NCBI GenBank assembly: GCA_014529385.2 | Contig: CM043966.1 | Span: 37,176,739-37,240,738 of the forward strand | DNA from: Adiantum capillus-veneris | Lineage: Eukaryota; Streptophyta; Polypodiopsida; Polypodiales; Pteridaceae | DNA: 64,000 bases | Direction of reading: 5' to 3' | Shown: piece by piece, positions 34,542-44,271 of the stretch | Numbering within the stretch: the stretch's first letter is position 1 | Layout: the number at the start of each line of letters is the position of its first letter | The notes under the pieces: model-generated | What the model was told of the DNA's origin: nothing | What the model saw: only the letters and a program-made list of their open reading frames with translations | The model's database searches: none | Translations under genes and position numbers: made by a program

Positions 34542-36330
34542 ATGGAGTCTCTCACTATCCAATCTTGGAACATAAAGGGTTGAAAACCCGTAAGAAGAGT
34601 ACCCTTTTCTAGGAGGAAATAAAAAAAGAGAAGGCAATCAACTGTTGGGCCATCTAGGAACACCACTTGATGCCCATATCAAGAGAAAGCAGGTGCTAGG
34701 AAAGAAACTAGTTTTCTATGGAGAAGGAAGTAACAATTTCAGTGGTGTCCTCAACCTTGTGTGGACAGAGAATTATAGCCAAGTTGGTTCTAAACCACCC
34801 ATCCGACACAATCTTGGGGATTAAAATCAGATGGGAAGGGTATCCCTTCACCATTGTGAATGTCTACAACCCTTGCAATGCAAAAGATAGAGCTAAACTA
34901 TGAATGCATCTTAGAGATACTCCTGTTGAAGGTAAGTGGTTGTTGGTTGGTGACTTCAATATGGTAGAATAGAGCAGGGATAGAACAAGATCCTCCAGTA
35001 TGCTAGCTGGCTCGAAAAGGACTAAATGGAAAAGTTTGTGCGAAAAGTGGGCAATGATCGACTTATGGGAAGTTGGCCCATGGAACAACACACTTGGTTT
35101 CACCTACACAAGCCTCCAGTATGCCCGCACTGCCTCCAGGATAGAAAGATGCTATTGCTCACACCAAGCTGATTGAATACCGTCGTTGATGGAAATGAAG
35201 GTAGTCCCGACAAAAATCCTTTCAGATCACATACCTCTGCACATACATTTTAAGAAGAATAAAGGGGAGGAGCAGACCCCAAGAGGTGGGAAAAAACTGC
35301 TAGTAACAGGGGCACACCTATTCAAAGACCCTCTTTTCAGGAATCTAACTAAGAAAGCACTGGGTAAGCTCAAAAAATATGTCGACCTCAACAAACATAA
35401 TGCGTGGGACCTCTTTGCTCGGAGCATCAAGAAAGAAAACAAAACCTTGGGCCCCCAAAGCAAGAAAGTTAGGGAGGTACACCTTTTGCATCTTACAGCG
35501 GAGGTACAACTGCTTACCTCCAAAAAGGCCAATGGGCTTGCTACTACTGAGGATGAGCACAAACGATGGCTTGAAGCCAAATCTAACCTTGCTAATGAGC
35601 AGTTAGAAGATATCAGAAAGTCAAGGCTTCTCTCCAGAGAGAATTTCCTTCAACCTGAAGCCTGTAATCAAGCTCAATTTTTTAGGGCCTTAAAAATCAA
35701 GAAGAGCCAGGGCCACGTCCGCTCACTCTATGATGAGAAAGGGACAACATTTCATAACCAGGATGAGATGGCTGGTCTGATGTTGAACTATATTAGTCAA
35801 ATCATTGGACGGCCACAGATCTAGTCCCAAGAAGTGGAAGAAGCCAGAGGGACCTTACTTCAGAGTATCAAGAAGAAGGTTCCCCACTCAGAAGCTAATA
35901 GCTTGGAAAGGGCATTTTTCGAAGAAAAATGTTCACTAGCATTGCAAGCCCTTGGCAAGGAAAAGTCCTCTGGTTGGGATGGGATGATGGTGGAATTCTA
36001 TAGAGAATTTTGGGATGATCTCAAGGTCCCAATCACAAGGTTGGCCAAGAAAGCCATTCTCGAGGGGTCGTTGGAGATAAGTGTAAAGAAAGAGCTTATC
36101 AAACCCATCCCAAAACGGATCTGTTGTTCTCAATTGAAACATTGGTTCCCTTATAAGAATGATGTCGGTGGCCTATAAAATCATTGGTAAAGCAGTAGCC
36201 CTCAGACTTTCCCCCTTACTAACCAAGATCATCTCTCCCCATCAACAGGGGTTCATCAAAGGAAGGTCCATTTACAATAACATTTTGGTAGCAATGGTGG
36301 ACATCAAATACGCAATTGTGTCATAATAAC
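34542..36330 (+). pseudogene. LINE ORF2 (endonuclease + partial RT), truncated
   Basis: It starts MESLTIQSWNIKG, the first motif of the APE-type endonuclease, then loses frame. Later endonuclease motifs follow: ITxVNVYNP-like FTIVNVYNP, WLLVGDFNMVE, SRIERCYC and LSDHIPLHIHF (34718-35260). A linker leads to the RT start, SSGWDGMMVEFYREFWDDL (~35967). After a frameshift near 36150 come KIIGKAVALRLSPLL and HQQGFIKGRSIYNNIL. Homology ends near 36330, before the catalytic YxDD motif. In-frame stops lie near 34901, 35160 and 35822. RT fingers are present but the palm, the RNase H domain and a 3' tail are missing. Loss of the 3' side is unusual for a LINE, where 5' truncation is the rule. Confidence 0.85.
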
Positions 36331-36693
36331 TAATATCTAATTCTCCTAAATGATTTTCTCATGTTAATCTGATCATTTAATATGGGGAAGTGCCAAGGGA
36401 GAAAAAGCTAGAATGTTGGTTAAGCTGGCAGACCGGCCACAATAGGGATCCAAAGGAGGGAAAAGAGGGATTCAAAGGGGGGGGCATGTGCAAAAGATCA
36501 AGGTGCAACAATGGGCTTAAAAGACCCTAAGGTTCAACCCATTAAGACTTCCAAAATGCTAAGGTTCCAAAATTCAAAGGTTGTGTCTAAAGATGAAAAG
36601 CCTAGGAAGATTGGATGCTTTGTGTGTGCTCAAAAAGTCTTCATGCATCCCTACATAGGAGGGGGAGAGCCCTAGAAGTAGGAGATGAGAGAG

Positions 36694-36695
<2 letters not shown>

Positions 36696-36763
<68 letters not shown>
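36696..36763 (+). repeat. (CA)n microsatellite
   Basis: A nearly pure CA run of about 68 bp. The preceding 36331-36695 is G-rich low-complexity sequence with GGGGATCC- and AAGG-type words and no recognised gene. Confidence 0.95.
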
Positions 36764-36769
<6 letters not shown>

Positions 36770-36911
36770 ACTTTTTCAAAGTGTTGCTTACAAAAAAAAG
36801 AGTCTATCATAAATAAGAGCAGATAAACCGCCTAGGTTCCTCTTACATCACGGTTAAGCCATCCATTACATGATCACACAAAAAACTATCGCAATAGAAA
36901 CATATGGGTGG

Positions 36912-37355
36912 TCATTCAGTAAGGGGCATGATACGATTAGCTAATTCCACGCTTAAACCTCTGGTTCGGGGAGAATAATCAAAGTATCCTCGTAAGTAGG
37001 GGCCAAAATGAGGACATAGGAAGATCTTGTGAGGAATAAATTGTGCGAGTAGGAATAATCGCTCTGAGAACCCACGCTTCATAGACTGCTCAACGTAATA
37101 GTACTTTGGACCTAAACCCATGGACTCTTTTACCATTGCCAGACTAATGTTCTTCTTGAAATGCTCTCGACCCCATAATGTTACTCTGGTGAGTTTATCT
37201 TGATATGTCCACCAATGTGTTTGGGCTACAGATGTTCCCTGGTTCGGAAAGAGGAGGTTGGCACATTTTTTGACAAATGATCTGCGAGCTAACTCATTAG
37301 ACTGCTGCAGGTGTTGGACTGCAAAAGCTAATATCAGATCGGTGTTTGTTGCCAT
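36912..37355 (-). CDS. Unrecognised 147-codon ORF
   Basis: An uninterrupted minus-strand ORF beginning MATNTDLILAFAVQHLQQSN, preceded by stops in all nearby upstream frames. It is rich in aromatic and basic residues (HWWTYQDKL, GPKYYYVEQSMKRG, PHKIFLCPHFGPYLRGYF) and has no signal peptide or clear membrane segment. I recognise no family. Its length in this AT-rich neighbourhood is longer than most chance ORFs here, but chance cannot be ruled out. Just upstream lies a repeated segment (TGATGCCACTCCA) that recurs at 37.6 and 37.9 kb, so it may be the coding part of a repeated element or a captured fragment. Confidence 0.3.
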   Translation of the reverse strand: MATNTDLILAFAVQHLQQSNELARRSFVKKCANLLFPNQGTSVAQTHWWTYQDKLTRVTLWGREHFKKNISLAMVKESMGLGPKYYYVEQSMKRGFSERLFLLAQFIPHKIFLCPHFGPYLRGYFDYSPRTRGLSVELANRIMPLTE

Positions 37356-37394
37356 GAAGGATAAGTGTAAAAAAGCATACTAACTTCCTGTACT

Positions 37395-38190
37395 AGTGTC
37401 TGATGCCACTCCAATGGCTTCCTTTCTCTTTACTAAATAGGGTATAACTCTGCTATGCCCTGACTCGGGTTAAAACACCAAACAATAGGTATGTGGAAGA
37501 TATGACCTATCCTTGATAGGTATAGGGAATAATGTTTAAGAATATTCTGAATACCTTGCATGTAGTTGCTTATTAAGTGATATAACCTAGTGTTAAAAAC
37601 CCTTCATCTAGTACATATGTGCTGATGCCACTCCAGGCTGGGCTTTATACAAAACAAGGAAATACCTTAAAACACCTAACTTGGATGTAGGAAAGCTTTT
37701 TTATAAAGGGACTTGGAAAAATATGCATTACCCCTTGAAATACTAATAGGCAGGGACTAATTGGTTCTTAGTACAAAAAAATATCATTGGGTTTGGGGCC
37801 TTTAGCCTACCAAAGCTGTAGATATCTTGAAGATATGACTTAGCCTTGATAGATATATGGAATAATGTTTGGTTTTTCCTCTGAAACATATAGTTGCTTA
37901 TGGTATATTTTTTTGCATATAATCTATTATAAAAAAACCCTTCATCTAGTACGTGTGTACTAATGCTACTCCATGCCTGCTCTATACAGTACGAGGAAAT
38001 ACTATAACTTTTTTGGCCTAATCTCCTTAAAAAAAAGAAGAGAAGCACACCTAATTTGTATTGTATAGATGTTGTGGTCTTTGTATAAGGAGAAATTTGA
38101 AAAATGTGTAGTACCCTTTGAAATACTAACTGGTTGTCTACAGTAGGATTGGAATAATTGTTTCTTAATACCATCATCAAAATTGGGCTG
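37395..38190 (-). repeat. Degenerate direct repeats of 215-340 bp
   Basis: A segment containing TAGTACxTxTGTGCTGATGCCACTCCA occurs near 37400, 37605 and 37945. The last two extend into AACCCTTCATCTAGTAC, TAGTTGCTTAT and CCTTGATAGxTATAxGGAAT. The minus ORF at 37743-38180 simply crosses one copy. Confidence 0.65.
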
Positions 38191-40828
38191 TAGCCTACCA
38201 GGGTATATTACCTCTTGTCTACCGCTCAGAACTTCTATGGTGCATGGGAATGCTAGCTTAACATGGTATTTCCTTCTCAAGGGGAATTGGTAACTACTAC
38301 TTCTCATAAAGGTTTAAATTGGACTAAGAGTGGGTCATTATCTTCTGCCTTCAAGATACTTATTACTGACAACCCACACTCTGCACGGCTGTTCGATCTA
38401 CACGCCATGCCTCGGCGACGATTGTGCTCGTTCATCCGCTTCTGCTTGGCTTTGTGCACCTGTGTCATCCTCTCGTAGCAGTATGACAATATGCATATCT
38501 TATGGGATTACGAGCTGATGAATCCGATCTTGTACAGTACACTCTATATTGACACCAAGGCTATATAAACTTGTGAGTATTTGCACTCACTTGGCATTTG
38601 TTTACTGTACATGGTAAGGGAATTTGTAAATTTTTTACATTGAGGGGTGAGAACTGTTCTATACTTGGATAAAATTGTCTTCTACTATCATGACAAGTGG
38701 GAAGGAAATCATCGTGGGGGCTGGACTGCCTACTACTCCGAGTTCACAGGTCGAATAGCTTGTAGCTTTGTCTGCGTGGAAAATACTGTGTATTTGTTTT
38801 GGTATTATGTTTTGATTCTGATGTGGGGATAATCTTTCCATACATGTTGTTGGGTTCTAACTTAAGAACTAAATGAAGCGTACGTACTAAGAATGATACC
38901 CTATGGGACATAGGATTGCTATGGGTGTTTCTCCTAGCTCATGACTGGTTCGTAACTATAAAAAACTGTAAAATGTTGCTTTGTTTTTATGATTAGGGGC
39001 ATTTTTGTGATACATACCGTGGGGTTGTGGATCTGAGAACTGATTGTATTGTACTATGTCAGAGATCTGCTGAAAAAATCCGGGTTAAAGAGGACTGTCT
39101 CTACCTCTGTCATATTCTGTCTGGTTTTTGATTGGCTTCTAGAAAACTTCAATATGTATCTAATCGCAGGGCGAAGCCTGTTTTGCTGACTGTGTGTTTT
39201 ACAGGACATGATGAAAAAAGTGACACCTTTATGAGATTTTTTATGGGTAAAGAATCAGGCTTGCACCGTTAAAAATCTGTTTCCATAATATCTGAATAGC
39301 TAGGAGGCCTATCTTGACTTCTAAAAATAGATATTAATGACGTGGATAGGGTTTTGTGTCTCTATCACATAAAAGGCCGATAAATGGGGCACTCATGGAT
39401 AGTGTACGATAGGATATCTCTTAAAGTTGAAAAAAATTCTGCTCTAAACCGAGATGAAGCAATTTTTGCATTCCGGGCATCATAGAAAACCTAATTACGA
39501 CCATATTAATGACCCTGATATAAAGGTCCATCCCGTGATCATTTGTATATTTTTCCTAGCTATGTGGTATACTAACAGGCAGTAAGGCATCTCAACTGAG
39601 GACTTTTATTCAAGGATAGCTCTATTCTATGATAGAAACCAATATTCTAAACGGTTCTCTAAAATATGGGGTAGTAGCCTTAACTGGCTGCTGTATAGTT
39701 CACTAATAAACTACAAAATTTGGATCAAAAATGTGGTGAGCTACTAAATCCTAGGTGACTAACATGGTGCACTAGGAGATAATTGGCAAGTATTCATTTC
39801 TAAATATATATACTGAATTTTACTTTGCTCTCTGGTAGGAAGGAACGTAATATTATGATGAAAATTTTTTCTTCGATGATCTGGTTGTGTATGGAAGACT
39901 TGATCTTGGTTTCACATCTCGGTGTAAAAGTATTATAGCCTGTATTGATGCTAGGGATGCTGTCTATCTTGTGTCGGTACTGTGTGCTAAATACTTTAGG
40001 TTCATTATACTCTTGAAAATGATTGGTTAAATAATTTAAATATAGACATCTCAATGCTTTATAGCAAGGAAGTGAGATGCGTATTTCTAAGCAAGAAATA
40101 AGCAATATTGTGTGCATATTACAAACGTGGCTGACCTTGATTCAGGGAATTTGCTGCCTTATGCTGTGATACCTAGATCTCTACTTATGTTGTCTAAAAC
40201 CTTAACGGTATGTACTGGGTTTTAAAATTGAACAAAGGCCTTAAGAAATTATGATAAAAATAAAAAAAACCCCCAAATGTATGTATGTAAAAGAACCCTT
40301 CCTCTATCACTTCTAGAGGAAAAATACCGAGTATTTTACTACATAAAATCTGTATGAGATACTTTTTTCTAAGTGTATATATATGGTGCTGTGAAGAATA
40401 AAAAGAAGAAGTATAGTATCATGTGAAATTATTTTCAAAGGATCATATGGAAACACATAAAGAATTATTTGTTTTATCATTGTGACATGGATAACAACTG
40501 GGATGCCCATGCATCACCTGTATACGGTAAACAATTGCTAACTGAGCGTTTTCTTGTTTATTATGGGTGTAGGTGAGGGCTACCTTGTTTGATTAAAACA
40601 GGCTATTCTTTATGTTTTGGAATTGATGCTCGTTCGAATGGGGAGCAGCTCTACTACCATTATTAGGGATTATATTTTTCCTATGATGTATTCAAGGTTA
40701 CTGATACCATGTACCTAATTTATTTTCAAACATGCAAATAAATTTTTGTGCATTACCCTTATACTTGTCTAGGATCTGGTTGTCCGTGAACACTTGTGTT
40801 CGTTTGCGTATATATGTATTTAAAACAG
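38191..40828. other. AT-rich region, no recognised gene
   Basis: About 2.6 kb with no ORF over 105 codons and no known motif. A TATA-like box followed by a short inverted repeat (CTATATAAACTTGTGAG, then TTTGCACTCACTTGG) is at 38560-38595. That could be promoter debris, but no downstream gene supports it. Confidence 0.4.
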
Positions 40829-40829
40829 C

Positions 40830-40893
<64 letters not shown>
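40829..40893 (+). repeat. (AC)n microsatellite
   Basis: Nearly pure AC run of about 64 bp, ending just before the presumed LTR start at 40929. Confidence 0.95.
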
Positions 40894-40897
<4 letters not shown>

Positions 40898-40928
40898 AGC
40901 TCCTTTACACAAAGGGAAAGAGGGACAC

Positions 40929-41236
40929 ATGTTAACTCCCTAGCCTAGATGCCAACAAGGTGTACTCAAATCCTATTGGATGGCCATGGAGGTGGACCAA
41001 TGAGAATTAGGATAGAGTAAATCTAGTTTAATTAATTTAAAAACACTTAATAAAAGAACCAATAAGAATTAATCTCTCTAGAAGACTATTGGACAGTCTC
41101 CCAAGGGGTCCAATGAGTATTCAACAACCCAATGGCTTGCCTGATTCCTTTTGGCCAGGAGAAAAAGGGTCCAATGAGAGTTTAGTTGCATTAATTGATT
41201 ACCTAAAGCTCTCACAAAAGGGGAAAGGGAGACACA
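40929..41236 (+). mobile_element. Left part of an older LTR, split by the CACTA insertion
   Basis: It begins TGTTAACTCCCTAGCC and stops at the ACA target site of the CACTA element. The continuation would be 57633 to about 58392, followed by an initiator-Met-like primer site at 58422 and a gag remnant. Both flanks share CCAATxxG words. No second LTR is in the window, so the start and the assignment are inference. Confidence 0.4.
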
Positions 41237-41480
41237 CACTACAAGAGGTTGTGTGCTCTTGTGACGCTGTTAGCGACGGAAATACATTGGGTTTTTATAA
41301 CCCCCGGCGTCGCTAAAACCGTCGCTACGAGCGTCGCTACGAGAGCGTCGCTATAGGCATCGCTATATGCATTGCTATATAGCGACGCATATAGCGACGT
41401 TTACACAGAAGACTATAGCGACGCTCATAGCGACGCTACAGAGCCATAAATAGCGACGCTTATAACGACGCCCAAGAGAA
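41237..41480. repeat. Left CACTA terminus and subterminal AGCGACGC array
   Basis: The 12-bp terminal repeat is followed by about a dozen copies of GCGTCGCTA or its reverse complement between 41265 and 41475, including GCATCGCTA and ATTGCTATATAGCGACG variants. The copies point both ways, so this stretch can fold into long hairpins. Confidence 0.9.
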
Positions 41481-41489
41481 TTTTTTTTT

Positions 41490-41518
41490 GGTGGCAGGGC
41501 ATTGAATGCCCTGCCACC
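41490..41518. repeat. 29-bp near-perfect palindrome after a T run
   Basis: GGTGGCAGGGCATT and its exact reverse complement AATGCCCTGCCACC flank a single G, directly after nine T residues. Such a hairpin could act as an RNA 3' end or replication block at the edge of the subterminal array. Confidence 0.9.
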
Positions 41519-41611
41519 CATCAACCATATTGTACTTGATTCACTTTTAAAAAAAAGTGCAAAGGTAGATAATAGACCCAAAATAGTCACCCACAAGATG
41601 CATTGTTTGCA

Positions 41612-41735
41612 AAATTGACAATTGTACACATCATAGGCAAAATGAATTGATTGGCAAATGTAATAATGACAATTGTACAACATCATAGGCATAAAGAATT
41701 GATTGGCAAAAGGAACTGCGGTGACAAATGTAATA
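41612..41735 (+). repeat. Two-copy imperfect repeat, about 60 bp
   Basis: GACAATTGTACACATCATAGG followed by CAAAATGAATTGATTGGCAAA is repeated with small changes, each copy running into TGTAATAAT. Confidence 0.8.
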
Positions 41736-42011
41736 ATATACATGGTTCAAAAAGACGTATAAAATCCGTCTCATGATACATAAGCTATGAGAAACCCTAA
41801 ACTAATGCTATCTAGCTACGGCTAAACTGACGTCGTCTAGTCAGACGTCTCATCACGTCCAAGCGGCGTATCTGTCGGATTCTGCACAAAAAGACAATAA
41901 GACAGCTTTCAGTAAGTATAAACATATAACGACATTTATAAAACAATACAAAAAATAAAAAAGAGTAAACCCTAATACTAACCATGCCGCCGCGAGAACT
42001 GAGAATGTCCA

Positions 42012-42069
42012 TCAGGGCGTTAAGCCCTTCCTGCATGCGTACTCGCGCTCGTACGGTGTGGGATCACGT
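42012..42069 (-). pseudogene. Putative last exon piece of the TNPA-like gene, cut by gypsy
   Basis: If the gypsy element is removed together with one copy of its ACGT target, an intron acceptor (TGTTTTGACAG near 50808) is followed by an exon. That exon reads WSMTGRDPTPYERE and then YACRKGLTP, stopping at 42012. GRDPT-x-x-E is a usual motif after the conserved domain in plant En/Spm second proteins. The alternative frame, giving MQEGLNALMDILSSRGG, is also open after a stop. Frame choice is uncertain. Confidence 0.4.
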
Positions 42070-43204
42070 TGTCAGGAGTTTCTTGGAGCAAGGGATTGCG
42101 CATATGTACATATACATGCATGGTGCATCAAATAAAGGATTGCCCATTTTCCAAAGCCAGGTGGTTACGTGGGGCCCACATGTGTACAGGTAGGACAGCA
42201 TGTACATAGTGCAGCGATTTTCTCTATTATCAGTATTAGTGTGTTTTTTCTACAATAACGAGGAGTTGGTAGCGCGTAAAAATTCTCGAGGAAGCTATCC
42301 GCAGGCCGACGACGTGAGGCCAGCAGGTACGTCAGATGGCATCTAGTGGCGTCAGGAGGGCGAACGAGGTCAATATTTGCACGCGGATGAGGACGGACAC
42401 AACGTGGGTGTTTGCTTGTGAGAATTATGCAGAAAGGTCATCATGAGGACCTTTTTTTGGGGCCACTTCACGTGGTGGCGAGATGCATTATTGGAAAAAA
42501 GCTGAGTGCCAGGTGTGCGAATGATGCAAAAAGGTGACAACTATGCACTGCGAGGTCAGTTTTTGGCCTGTTCGGGGTCCGTTTGAGGTCATCTAAAAGG
42601 CCAAGGGTGCCCAACTAAAAAAGCTAAGTGTGAGAACTAAAAAACAAGAGAGAAGACCAGAAAAAACGTGGAGAAGAGAGGAGGAACAGCCGCAGGTGTG
42701 TTTTTGCTCATTTTGGAGCCTGTTTTGGCCGTAAACTGCTCATCCGAGGTCGGATTTGAGCACATTGACATTGTAGACTGGGGTTTTGGGCCGTTCCGAA
42801 CGCGATGGCGCTGTCCATTTTGCCAAATTCCTCACTCTTTTCCTGCTGTTTTTCTGTGTAAGTTTCTCCTATGAGCGAAGTTTCTACTCTAGTTTGTGAT
42901 TGTATCTGGCTTATTTTACCCATATTGTGTGAGCTATTTGCCCCATTGGTGTTGGCCCAAGCTCCATTGTATCTAAACATCAGAAATTCTCCTCTTTTGA
43001 GCTGAGTTTTTTGGGTGTGTGTGTGTGTCTGTGTGGAGTGGGAAAGTGGATAGTCTCTCTCCTCTCACTCCAGAGGTGTGTTCCCTGTCTCGGCCAGGTG
43101 TGTTGTCTAAGCCGAGTGGTGCCCCATAGTGTGTGTGTGTATCTTCCCAAGAGTGTGTGTCGGGTCGTTATAGAGGCGCTGTGTGTGTTTTCATCCCGCT
43201 CACA
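42070..43204 (+). repeat. Gypsy 5' LTR (1135 bp)
   Basis: It begins TGTCAGGAGTTTCTTGG and ends CGCTCACA. Its partner is at 49653-50787. Differences seen by eye: TTC/TTT near the start, AAATTC/AAACTTC near 42288, CCGCAGG/CCGCGGG, and GTGAGAA/GTGGGAA. Short ORFs inside it appear identically in both copies and are not genes. Confidence 0.95.
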
Positions 43205-43210
43205 TTCTTT

Positions 43211-43228
43211 TGGCGCCCCCACGGAGGA
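43211..43228 (+). promoter_or_regulatory. Primer-binding site (TGGCGCC type)
   Basis: TGGCGCCCCCACGGAGGA lies six bases after the 5' LTR. TGGCGCC is a common start for gypsy primer sites (tRNA-Asp, -Lys and others end GGCGCCA). I cannot assign the tRNA from the remaining bases. Confidence 0.7.
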
Positions 43229-44271
43229 TCTTCTTCGAGTACCTTCTGCTTCGAGCTTCGAGCTTCGAGCTTCGGGATTGCAGATTACAGATTGCAGATT
43301 ACAGGTTACAGGTTACAGGGACAGGTACAGGTACAGGTGATTCACACAGGTACAGGTAGCTGGAGTACAGTGATATACTAGCAGTGATGTCACTTGCAGT
43401 TGTTGTGGGAATGCATCACTTGGCGCCTATTTGAGCGCATTGTCTGCTGGATTGTACGTTACTTGTGGAAACTGCCATTGTATGCCTTTGTGGAGCCATA
43501 TATGGTTTTATTTGGCAGTCCCAGCCATTTCTGAGACTTGGTCTGGAAGATAGTCATTTCTGAGACTTGACTATACGCGATTTGCATTAGCTTTCGTGTG
43601 AGGGTCGATAGCGTGAGGTTTTTATTGAGCTGGGGGATTCTCAAATGTGGAGATCCTTTCGGTGATGCAGGTAGCTAGAGCACCCTTTTTGTGACCTCGC
43701 CATAGGCTATGTACTAGTGAGTCCTACTTGATGCTCGGGTTCTATTGTTGACAGCTTATGCATACATAGACAGTCTATATTTTGGGTTCCTACTGCTCTA
43801 CTTCTGGGGAAACTCTGTCGAAATTTTCCCAAGTTATGATGGCTGGTTTTTTGGTATTTTGAGCCATTTATGCTGTTATGCTGCTGAAATTTTGGCAAAA
43901 TCAGAGGTTGAGTCAGGTGTGCCTTCTTGGGAGCTTCATGGTTGGCTTTAATGGATGATCAAAATGGCCCTCAGTTCACTCCTTTTCATTTAACTCAAAG
44001 AATTCAGATTAATGTTCATGTGTCCAGGAAGATCTTTTTCCAGCAGCGCATAGTCTTTATGTTTGGGCCAAGAAGATTGAGAGAGATCCTGGAATGTCCT
44101 TTGCCTGTTGTCATTCCGATGATTAACTATGAAAACTCATTTGATGTGCATGTGTTTGTCCTTATCTAAAGTTGAGATCCATTGAAGTTTCTGGGGATTG
44201 GGTAGTGAAAAGTTTTGGGTTCTTGCACGTGTGTTCGAAGGGGTTCTCAAAGCATCATAATTTGGGTAGCC
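43229..44271 (+). other. Gypsy leader with short tandem repeats
   Basis: A 1-kb untranslated leader. At 43249-43276 GAGCTTC is repeated about four times. At 43277-43355 GCAGATTACA-type, then CAGGTTA-, then CAGGTA-type repeats follow. Short ORFs such as 43927-44169 have no recognised product. Confidence 0.7.

Noticed and set aside
36912-37355. Viral origin of the orphan ORF
   Set aside because: I considered an endogenous RNA-virus fragment but found no motif that supports any named family.
42668-42980. Plus and minus ORFs of 68-90 codons
   Set aside because: They lie inside the gypsy LTR and recur identically at 50251-50563; they are LTR sequence, not genes.
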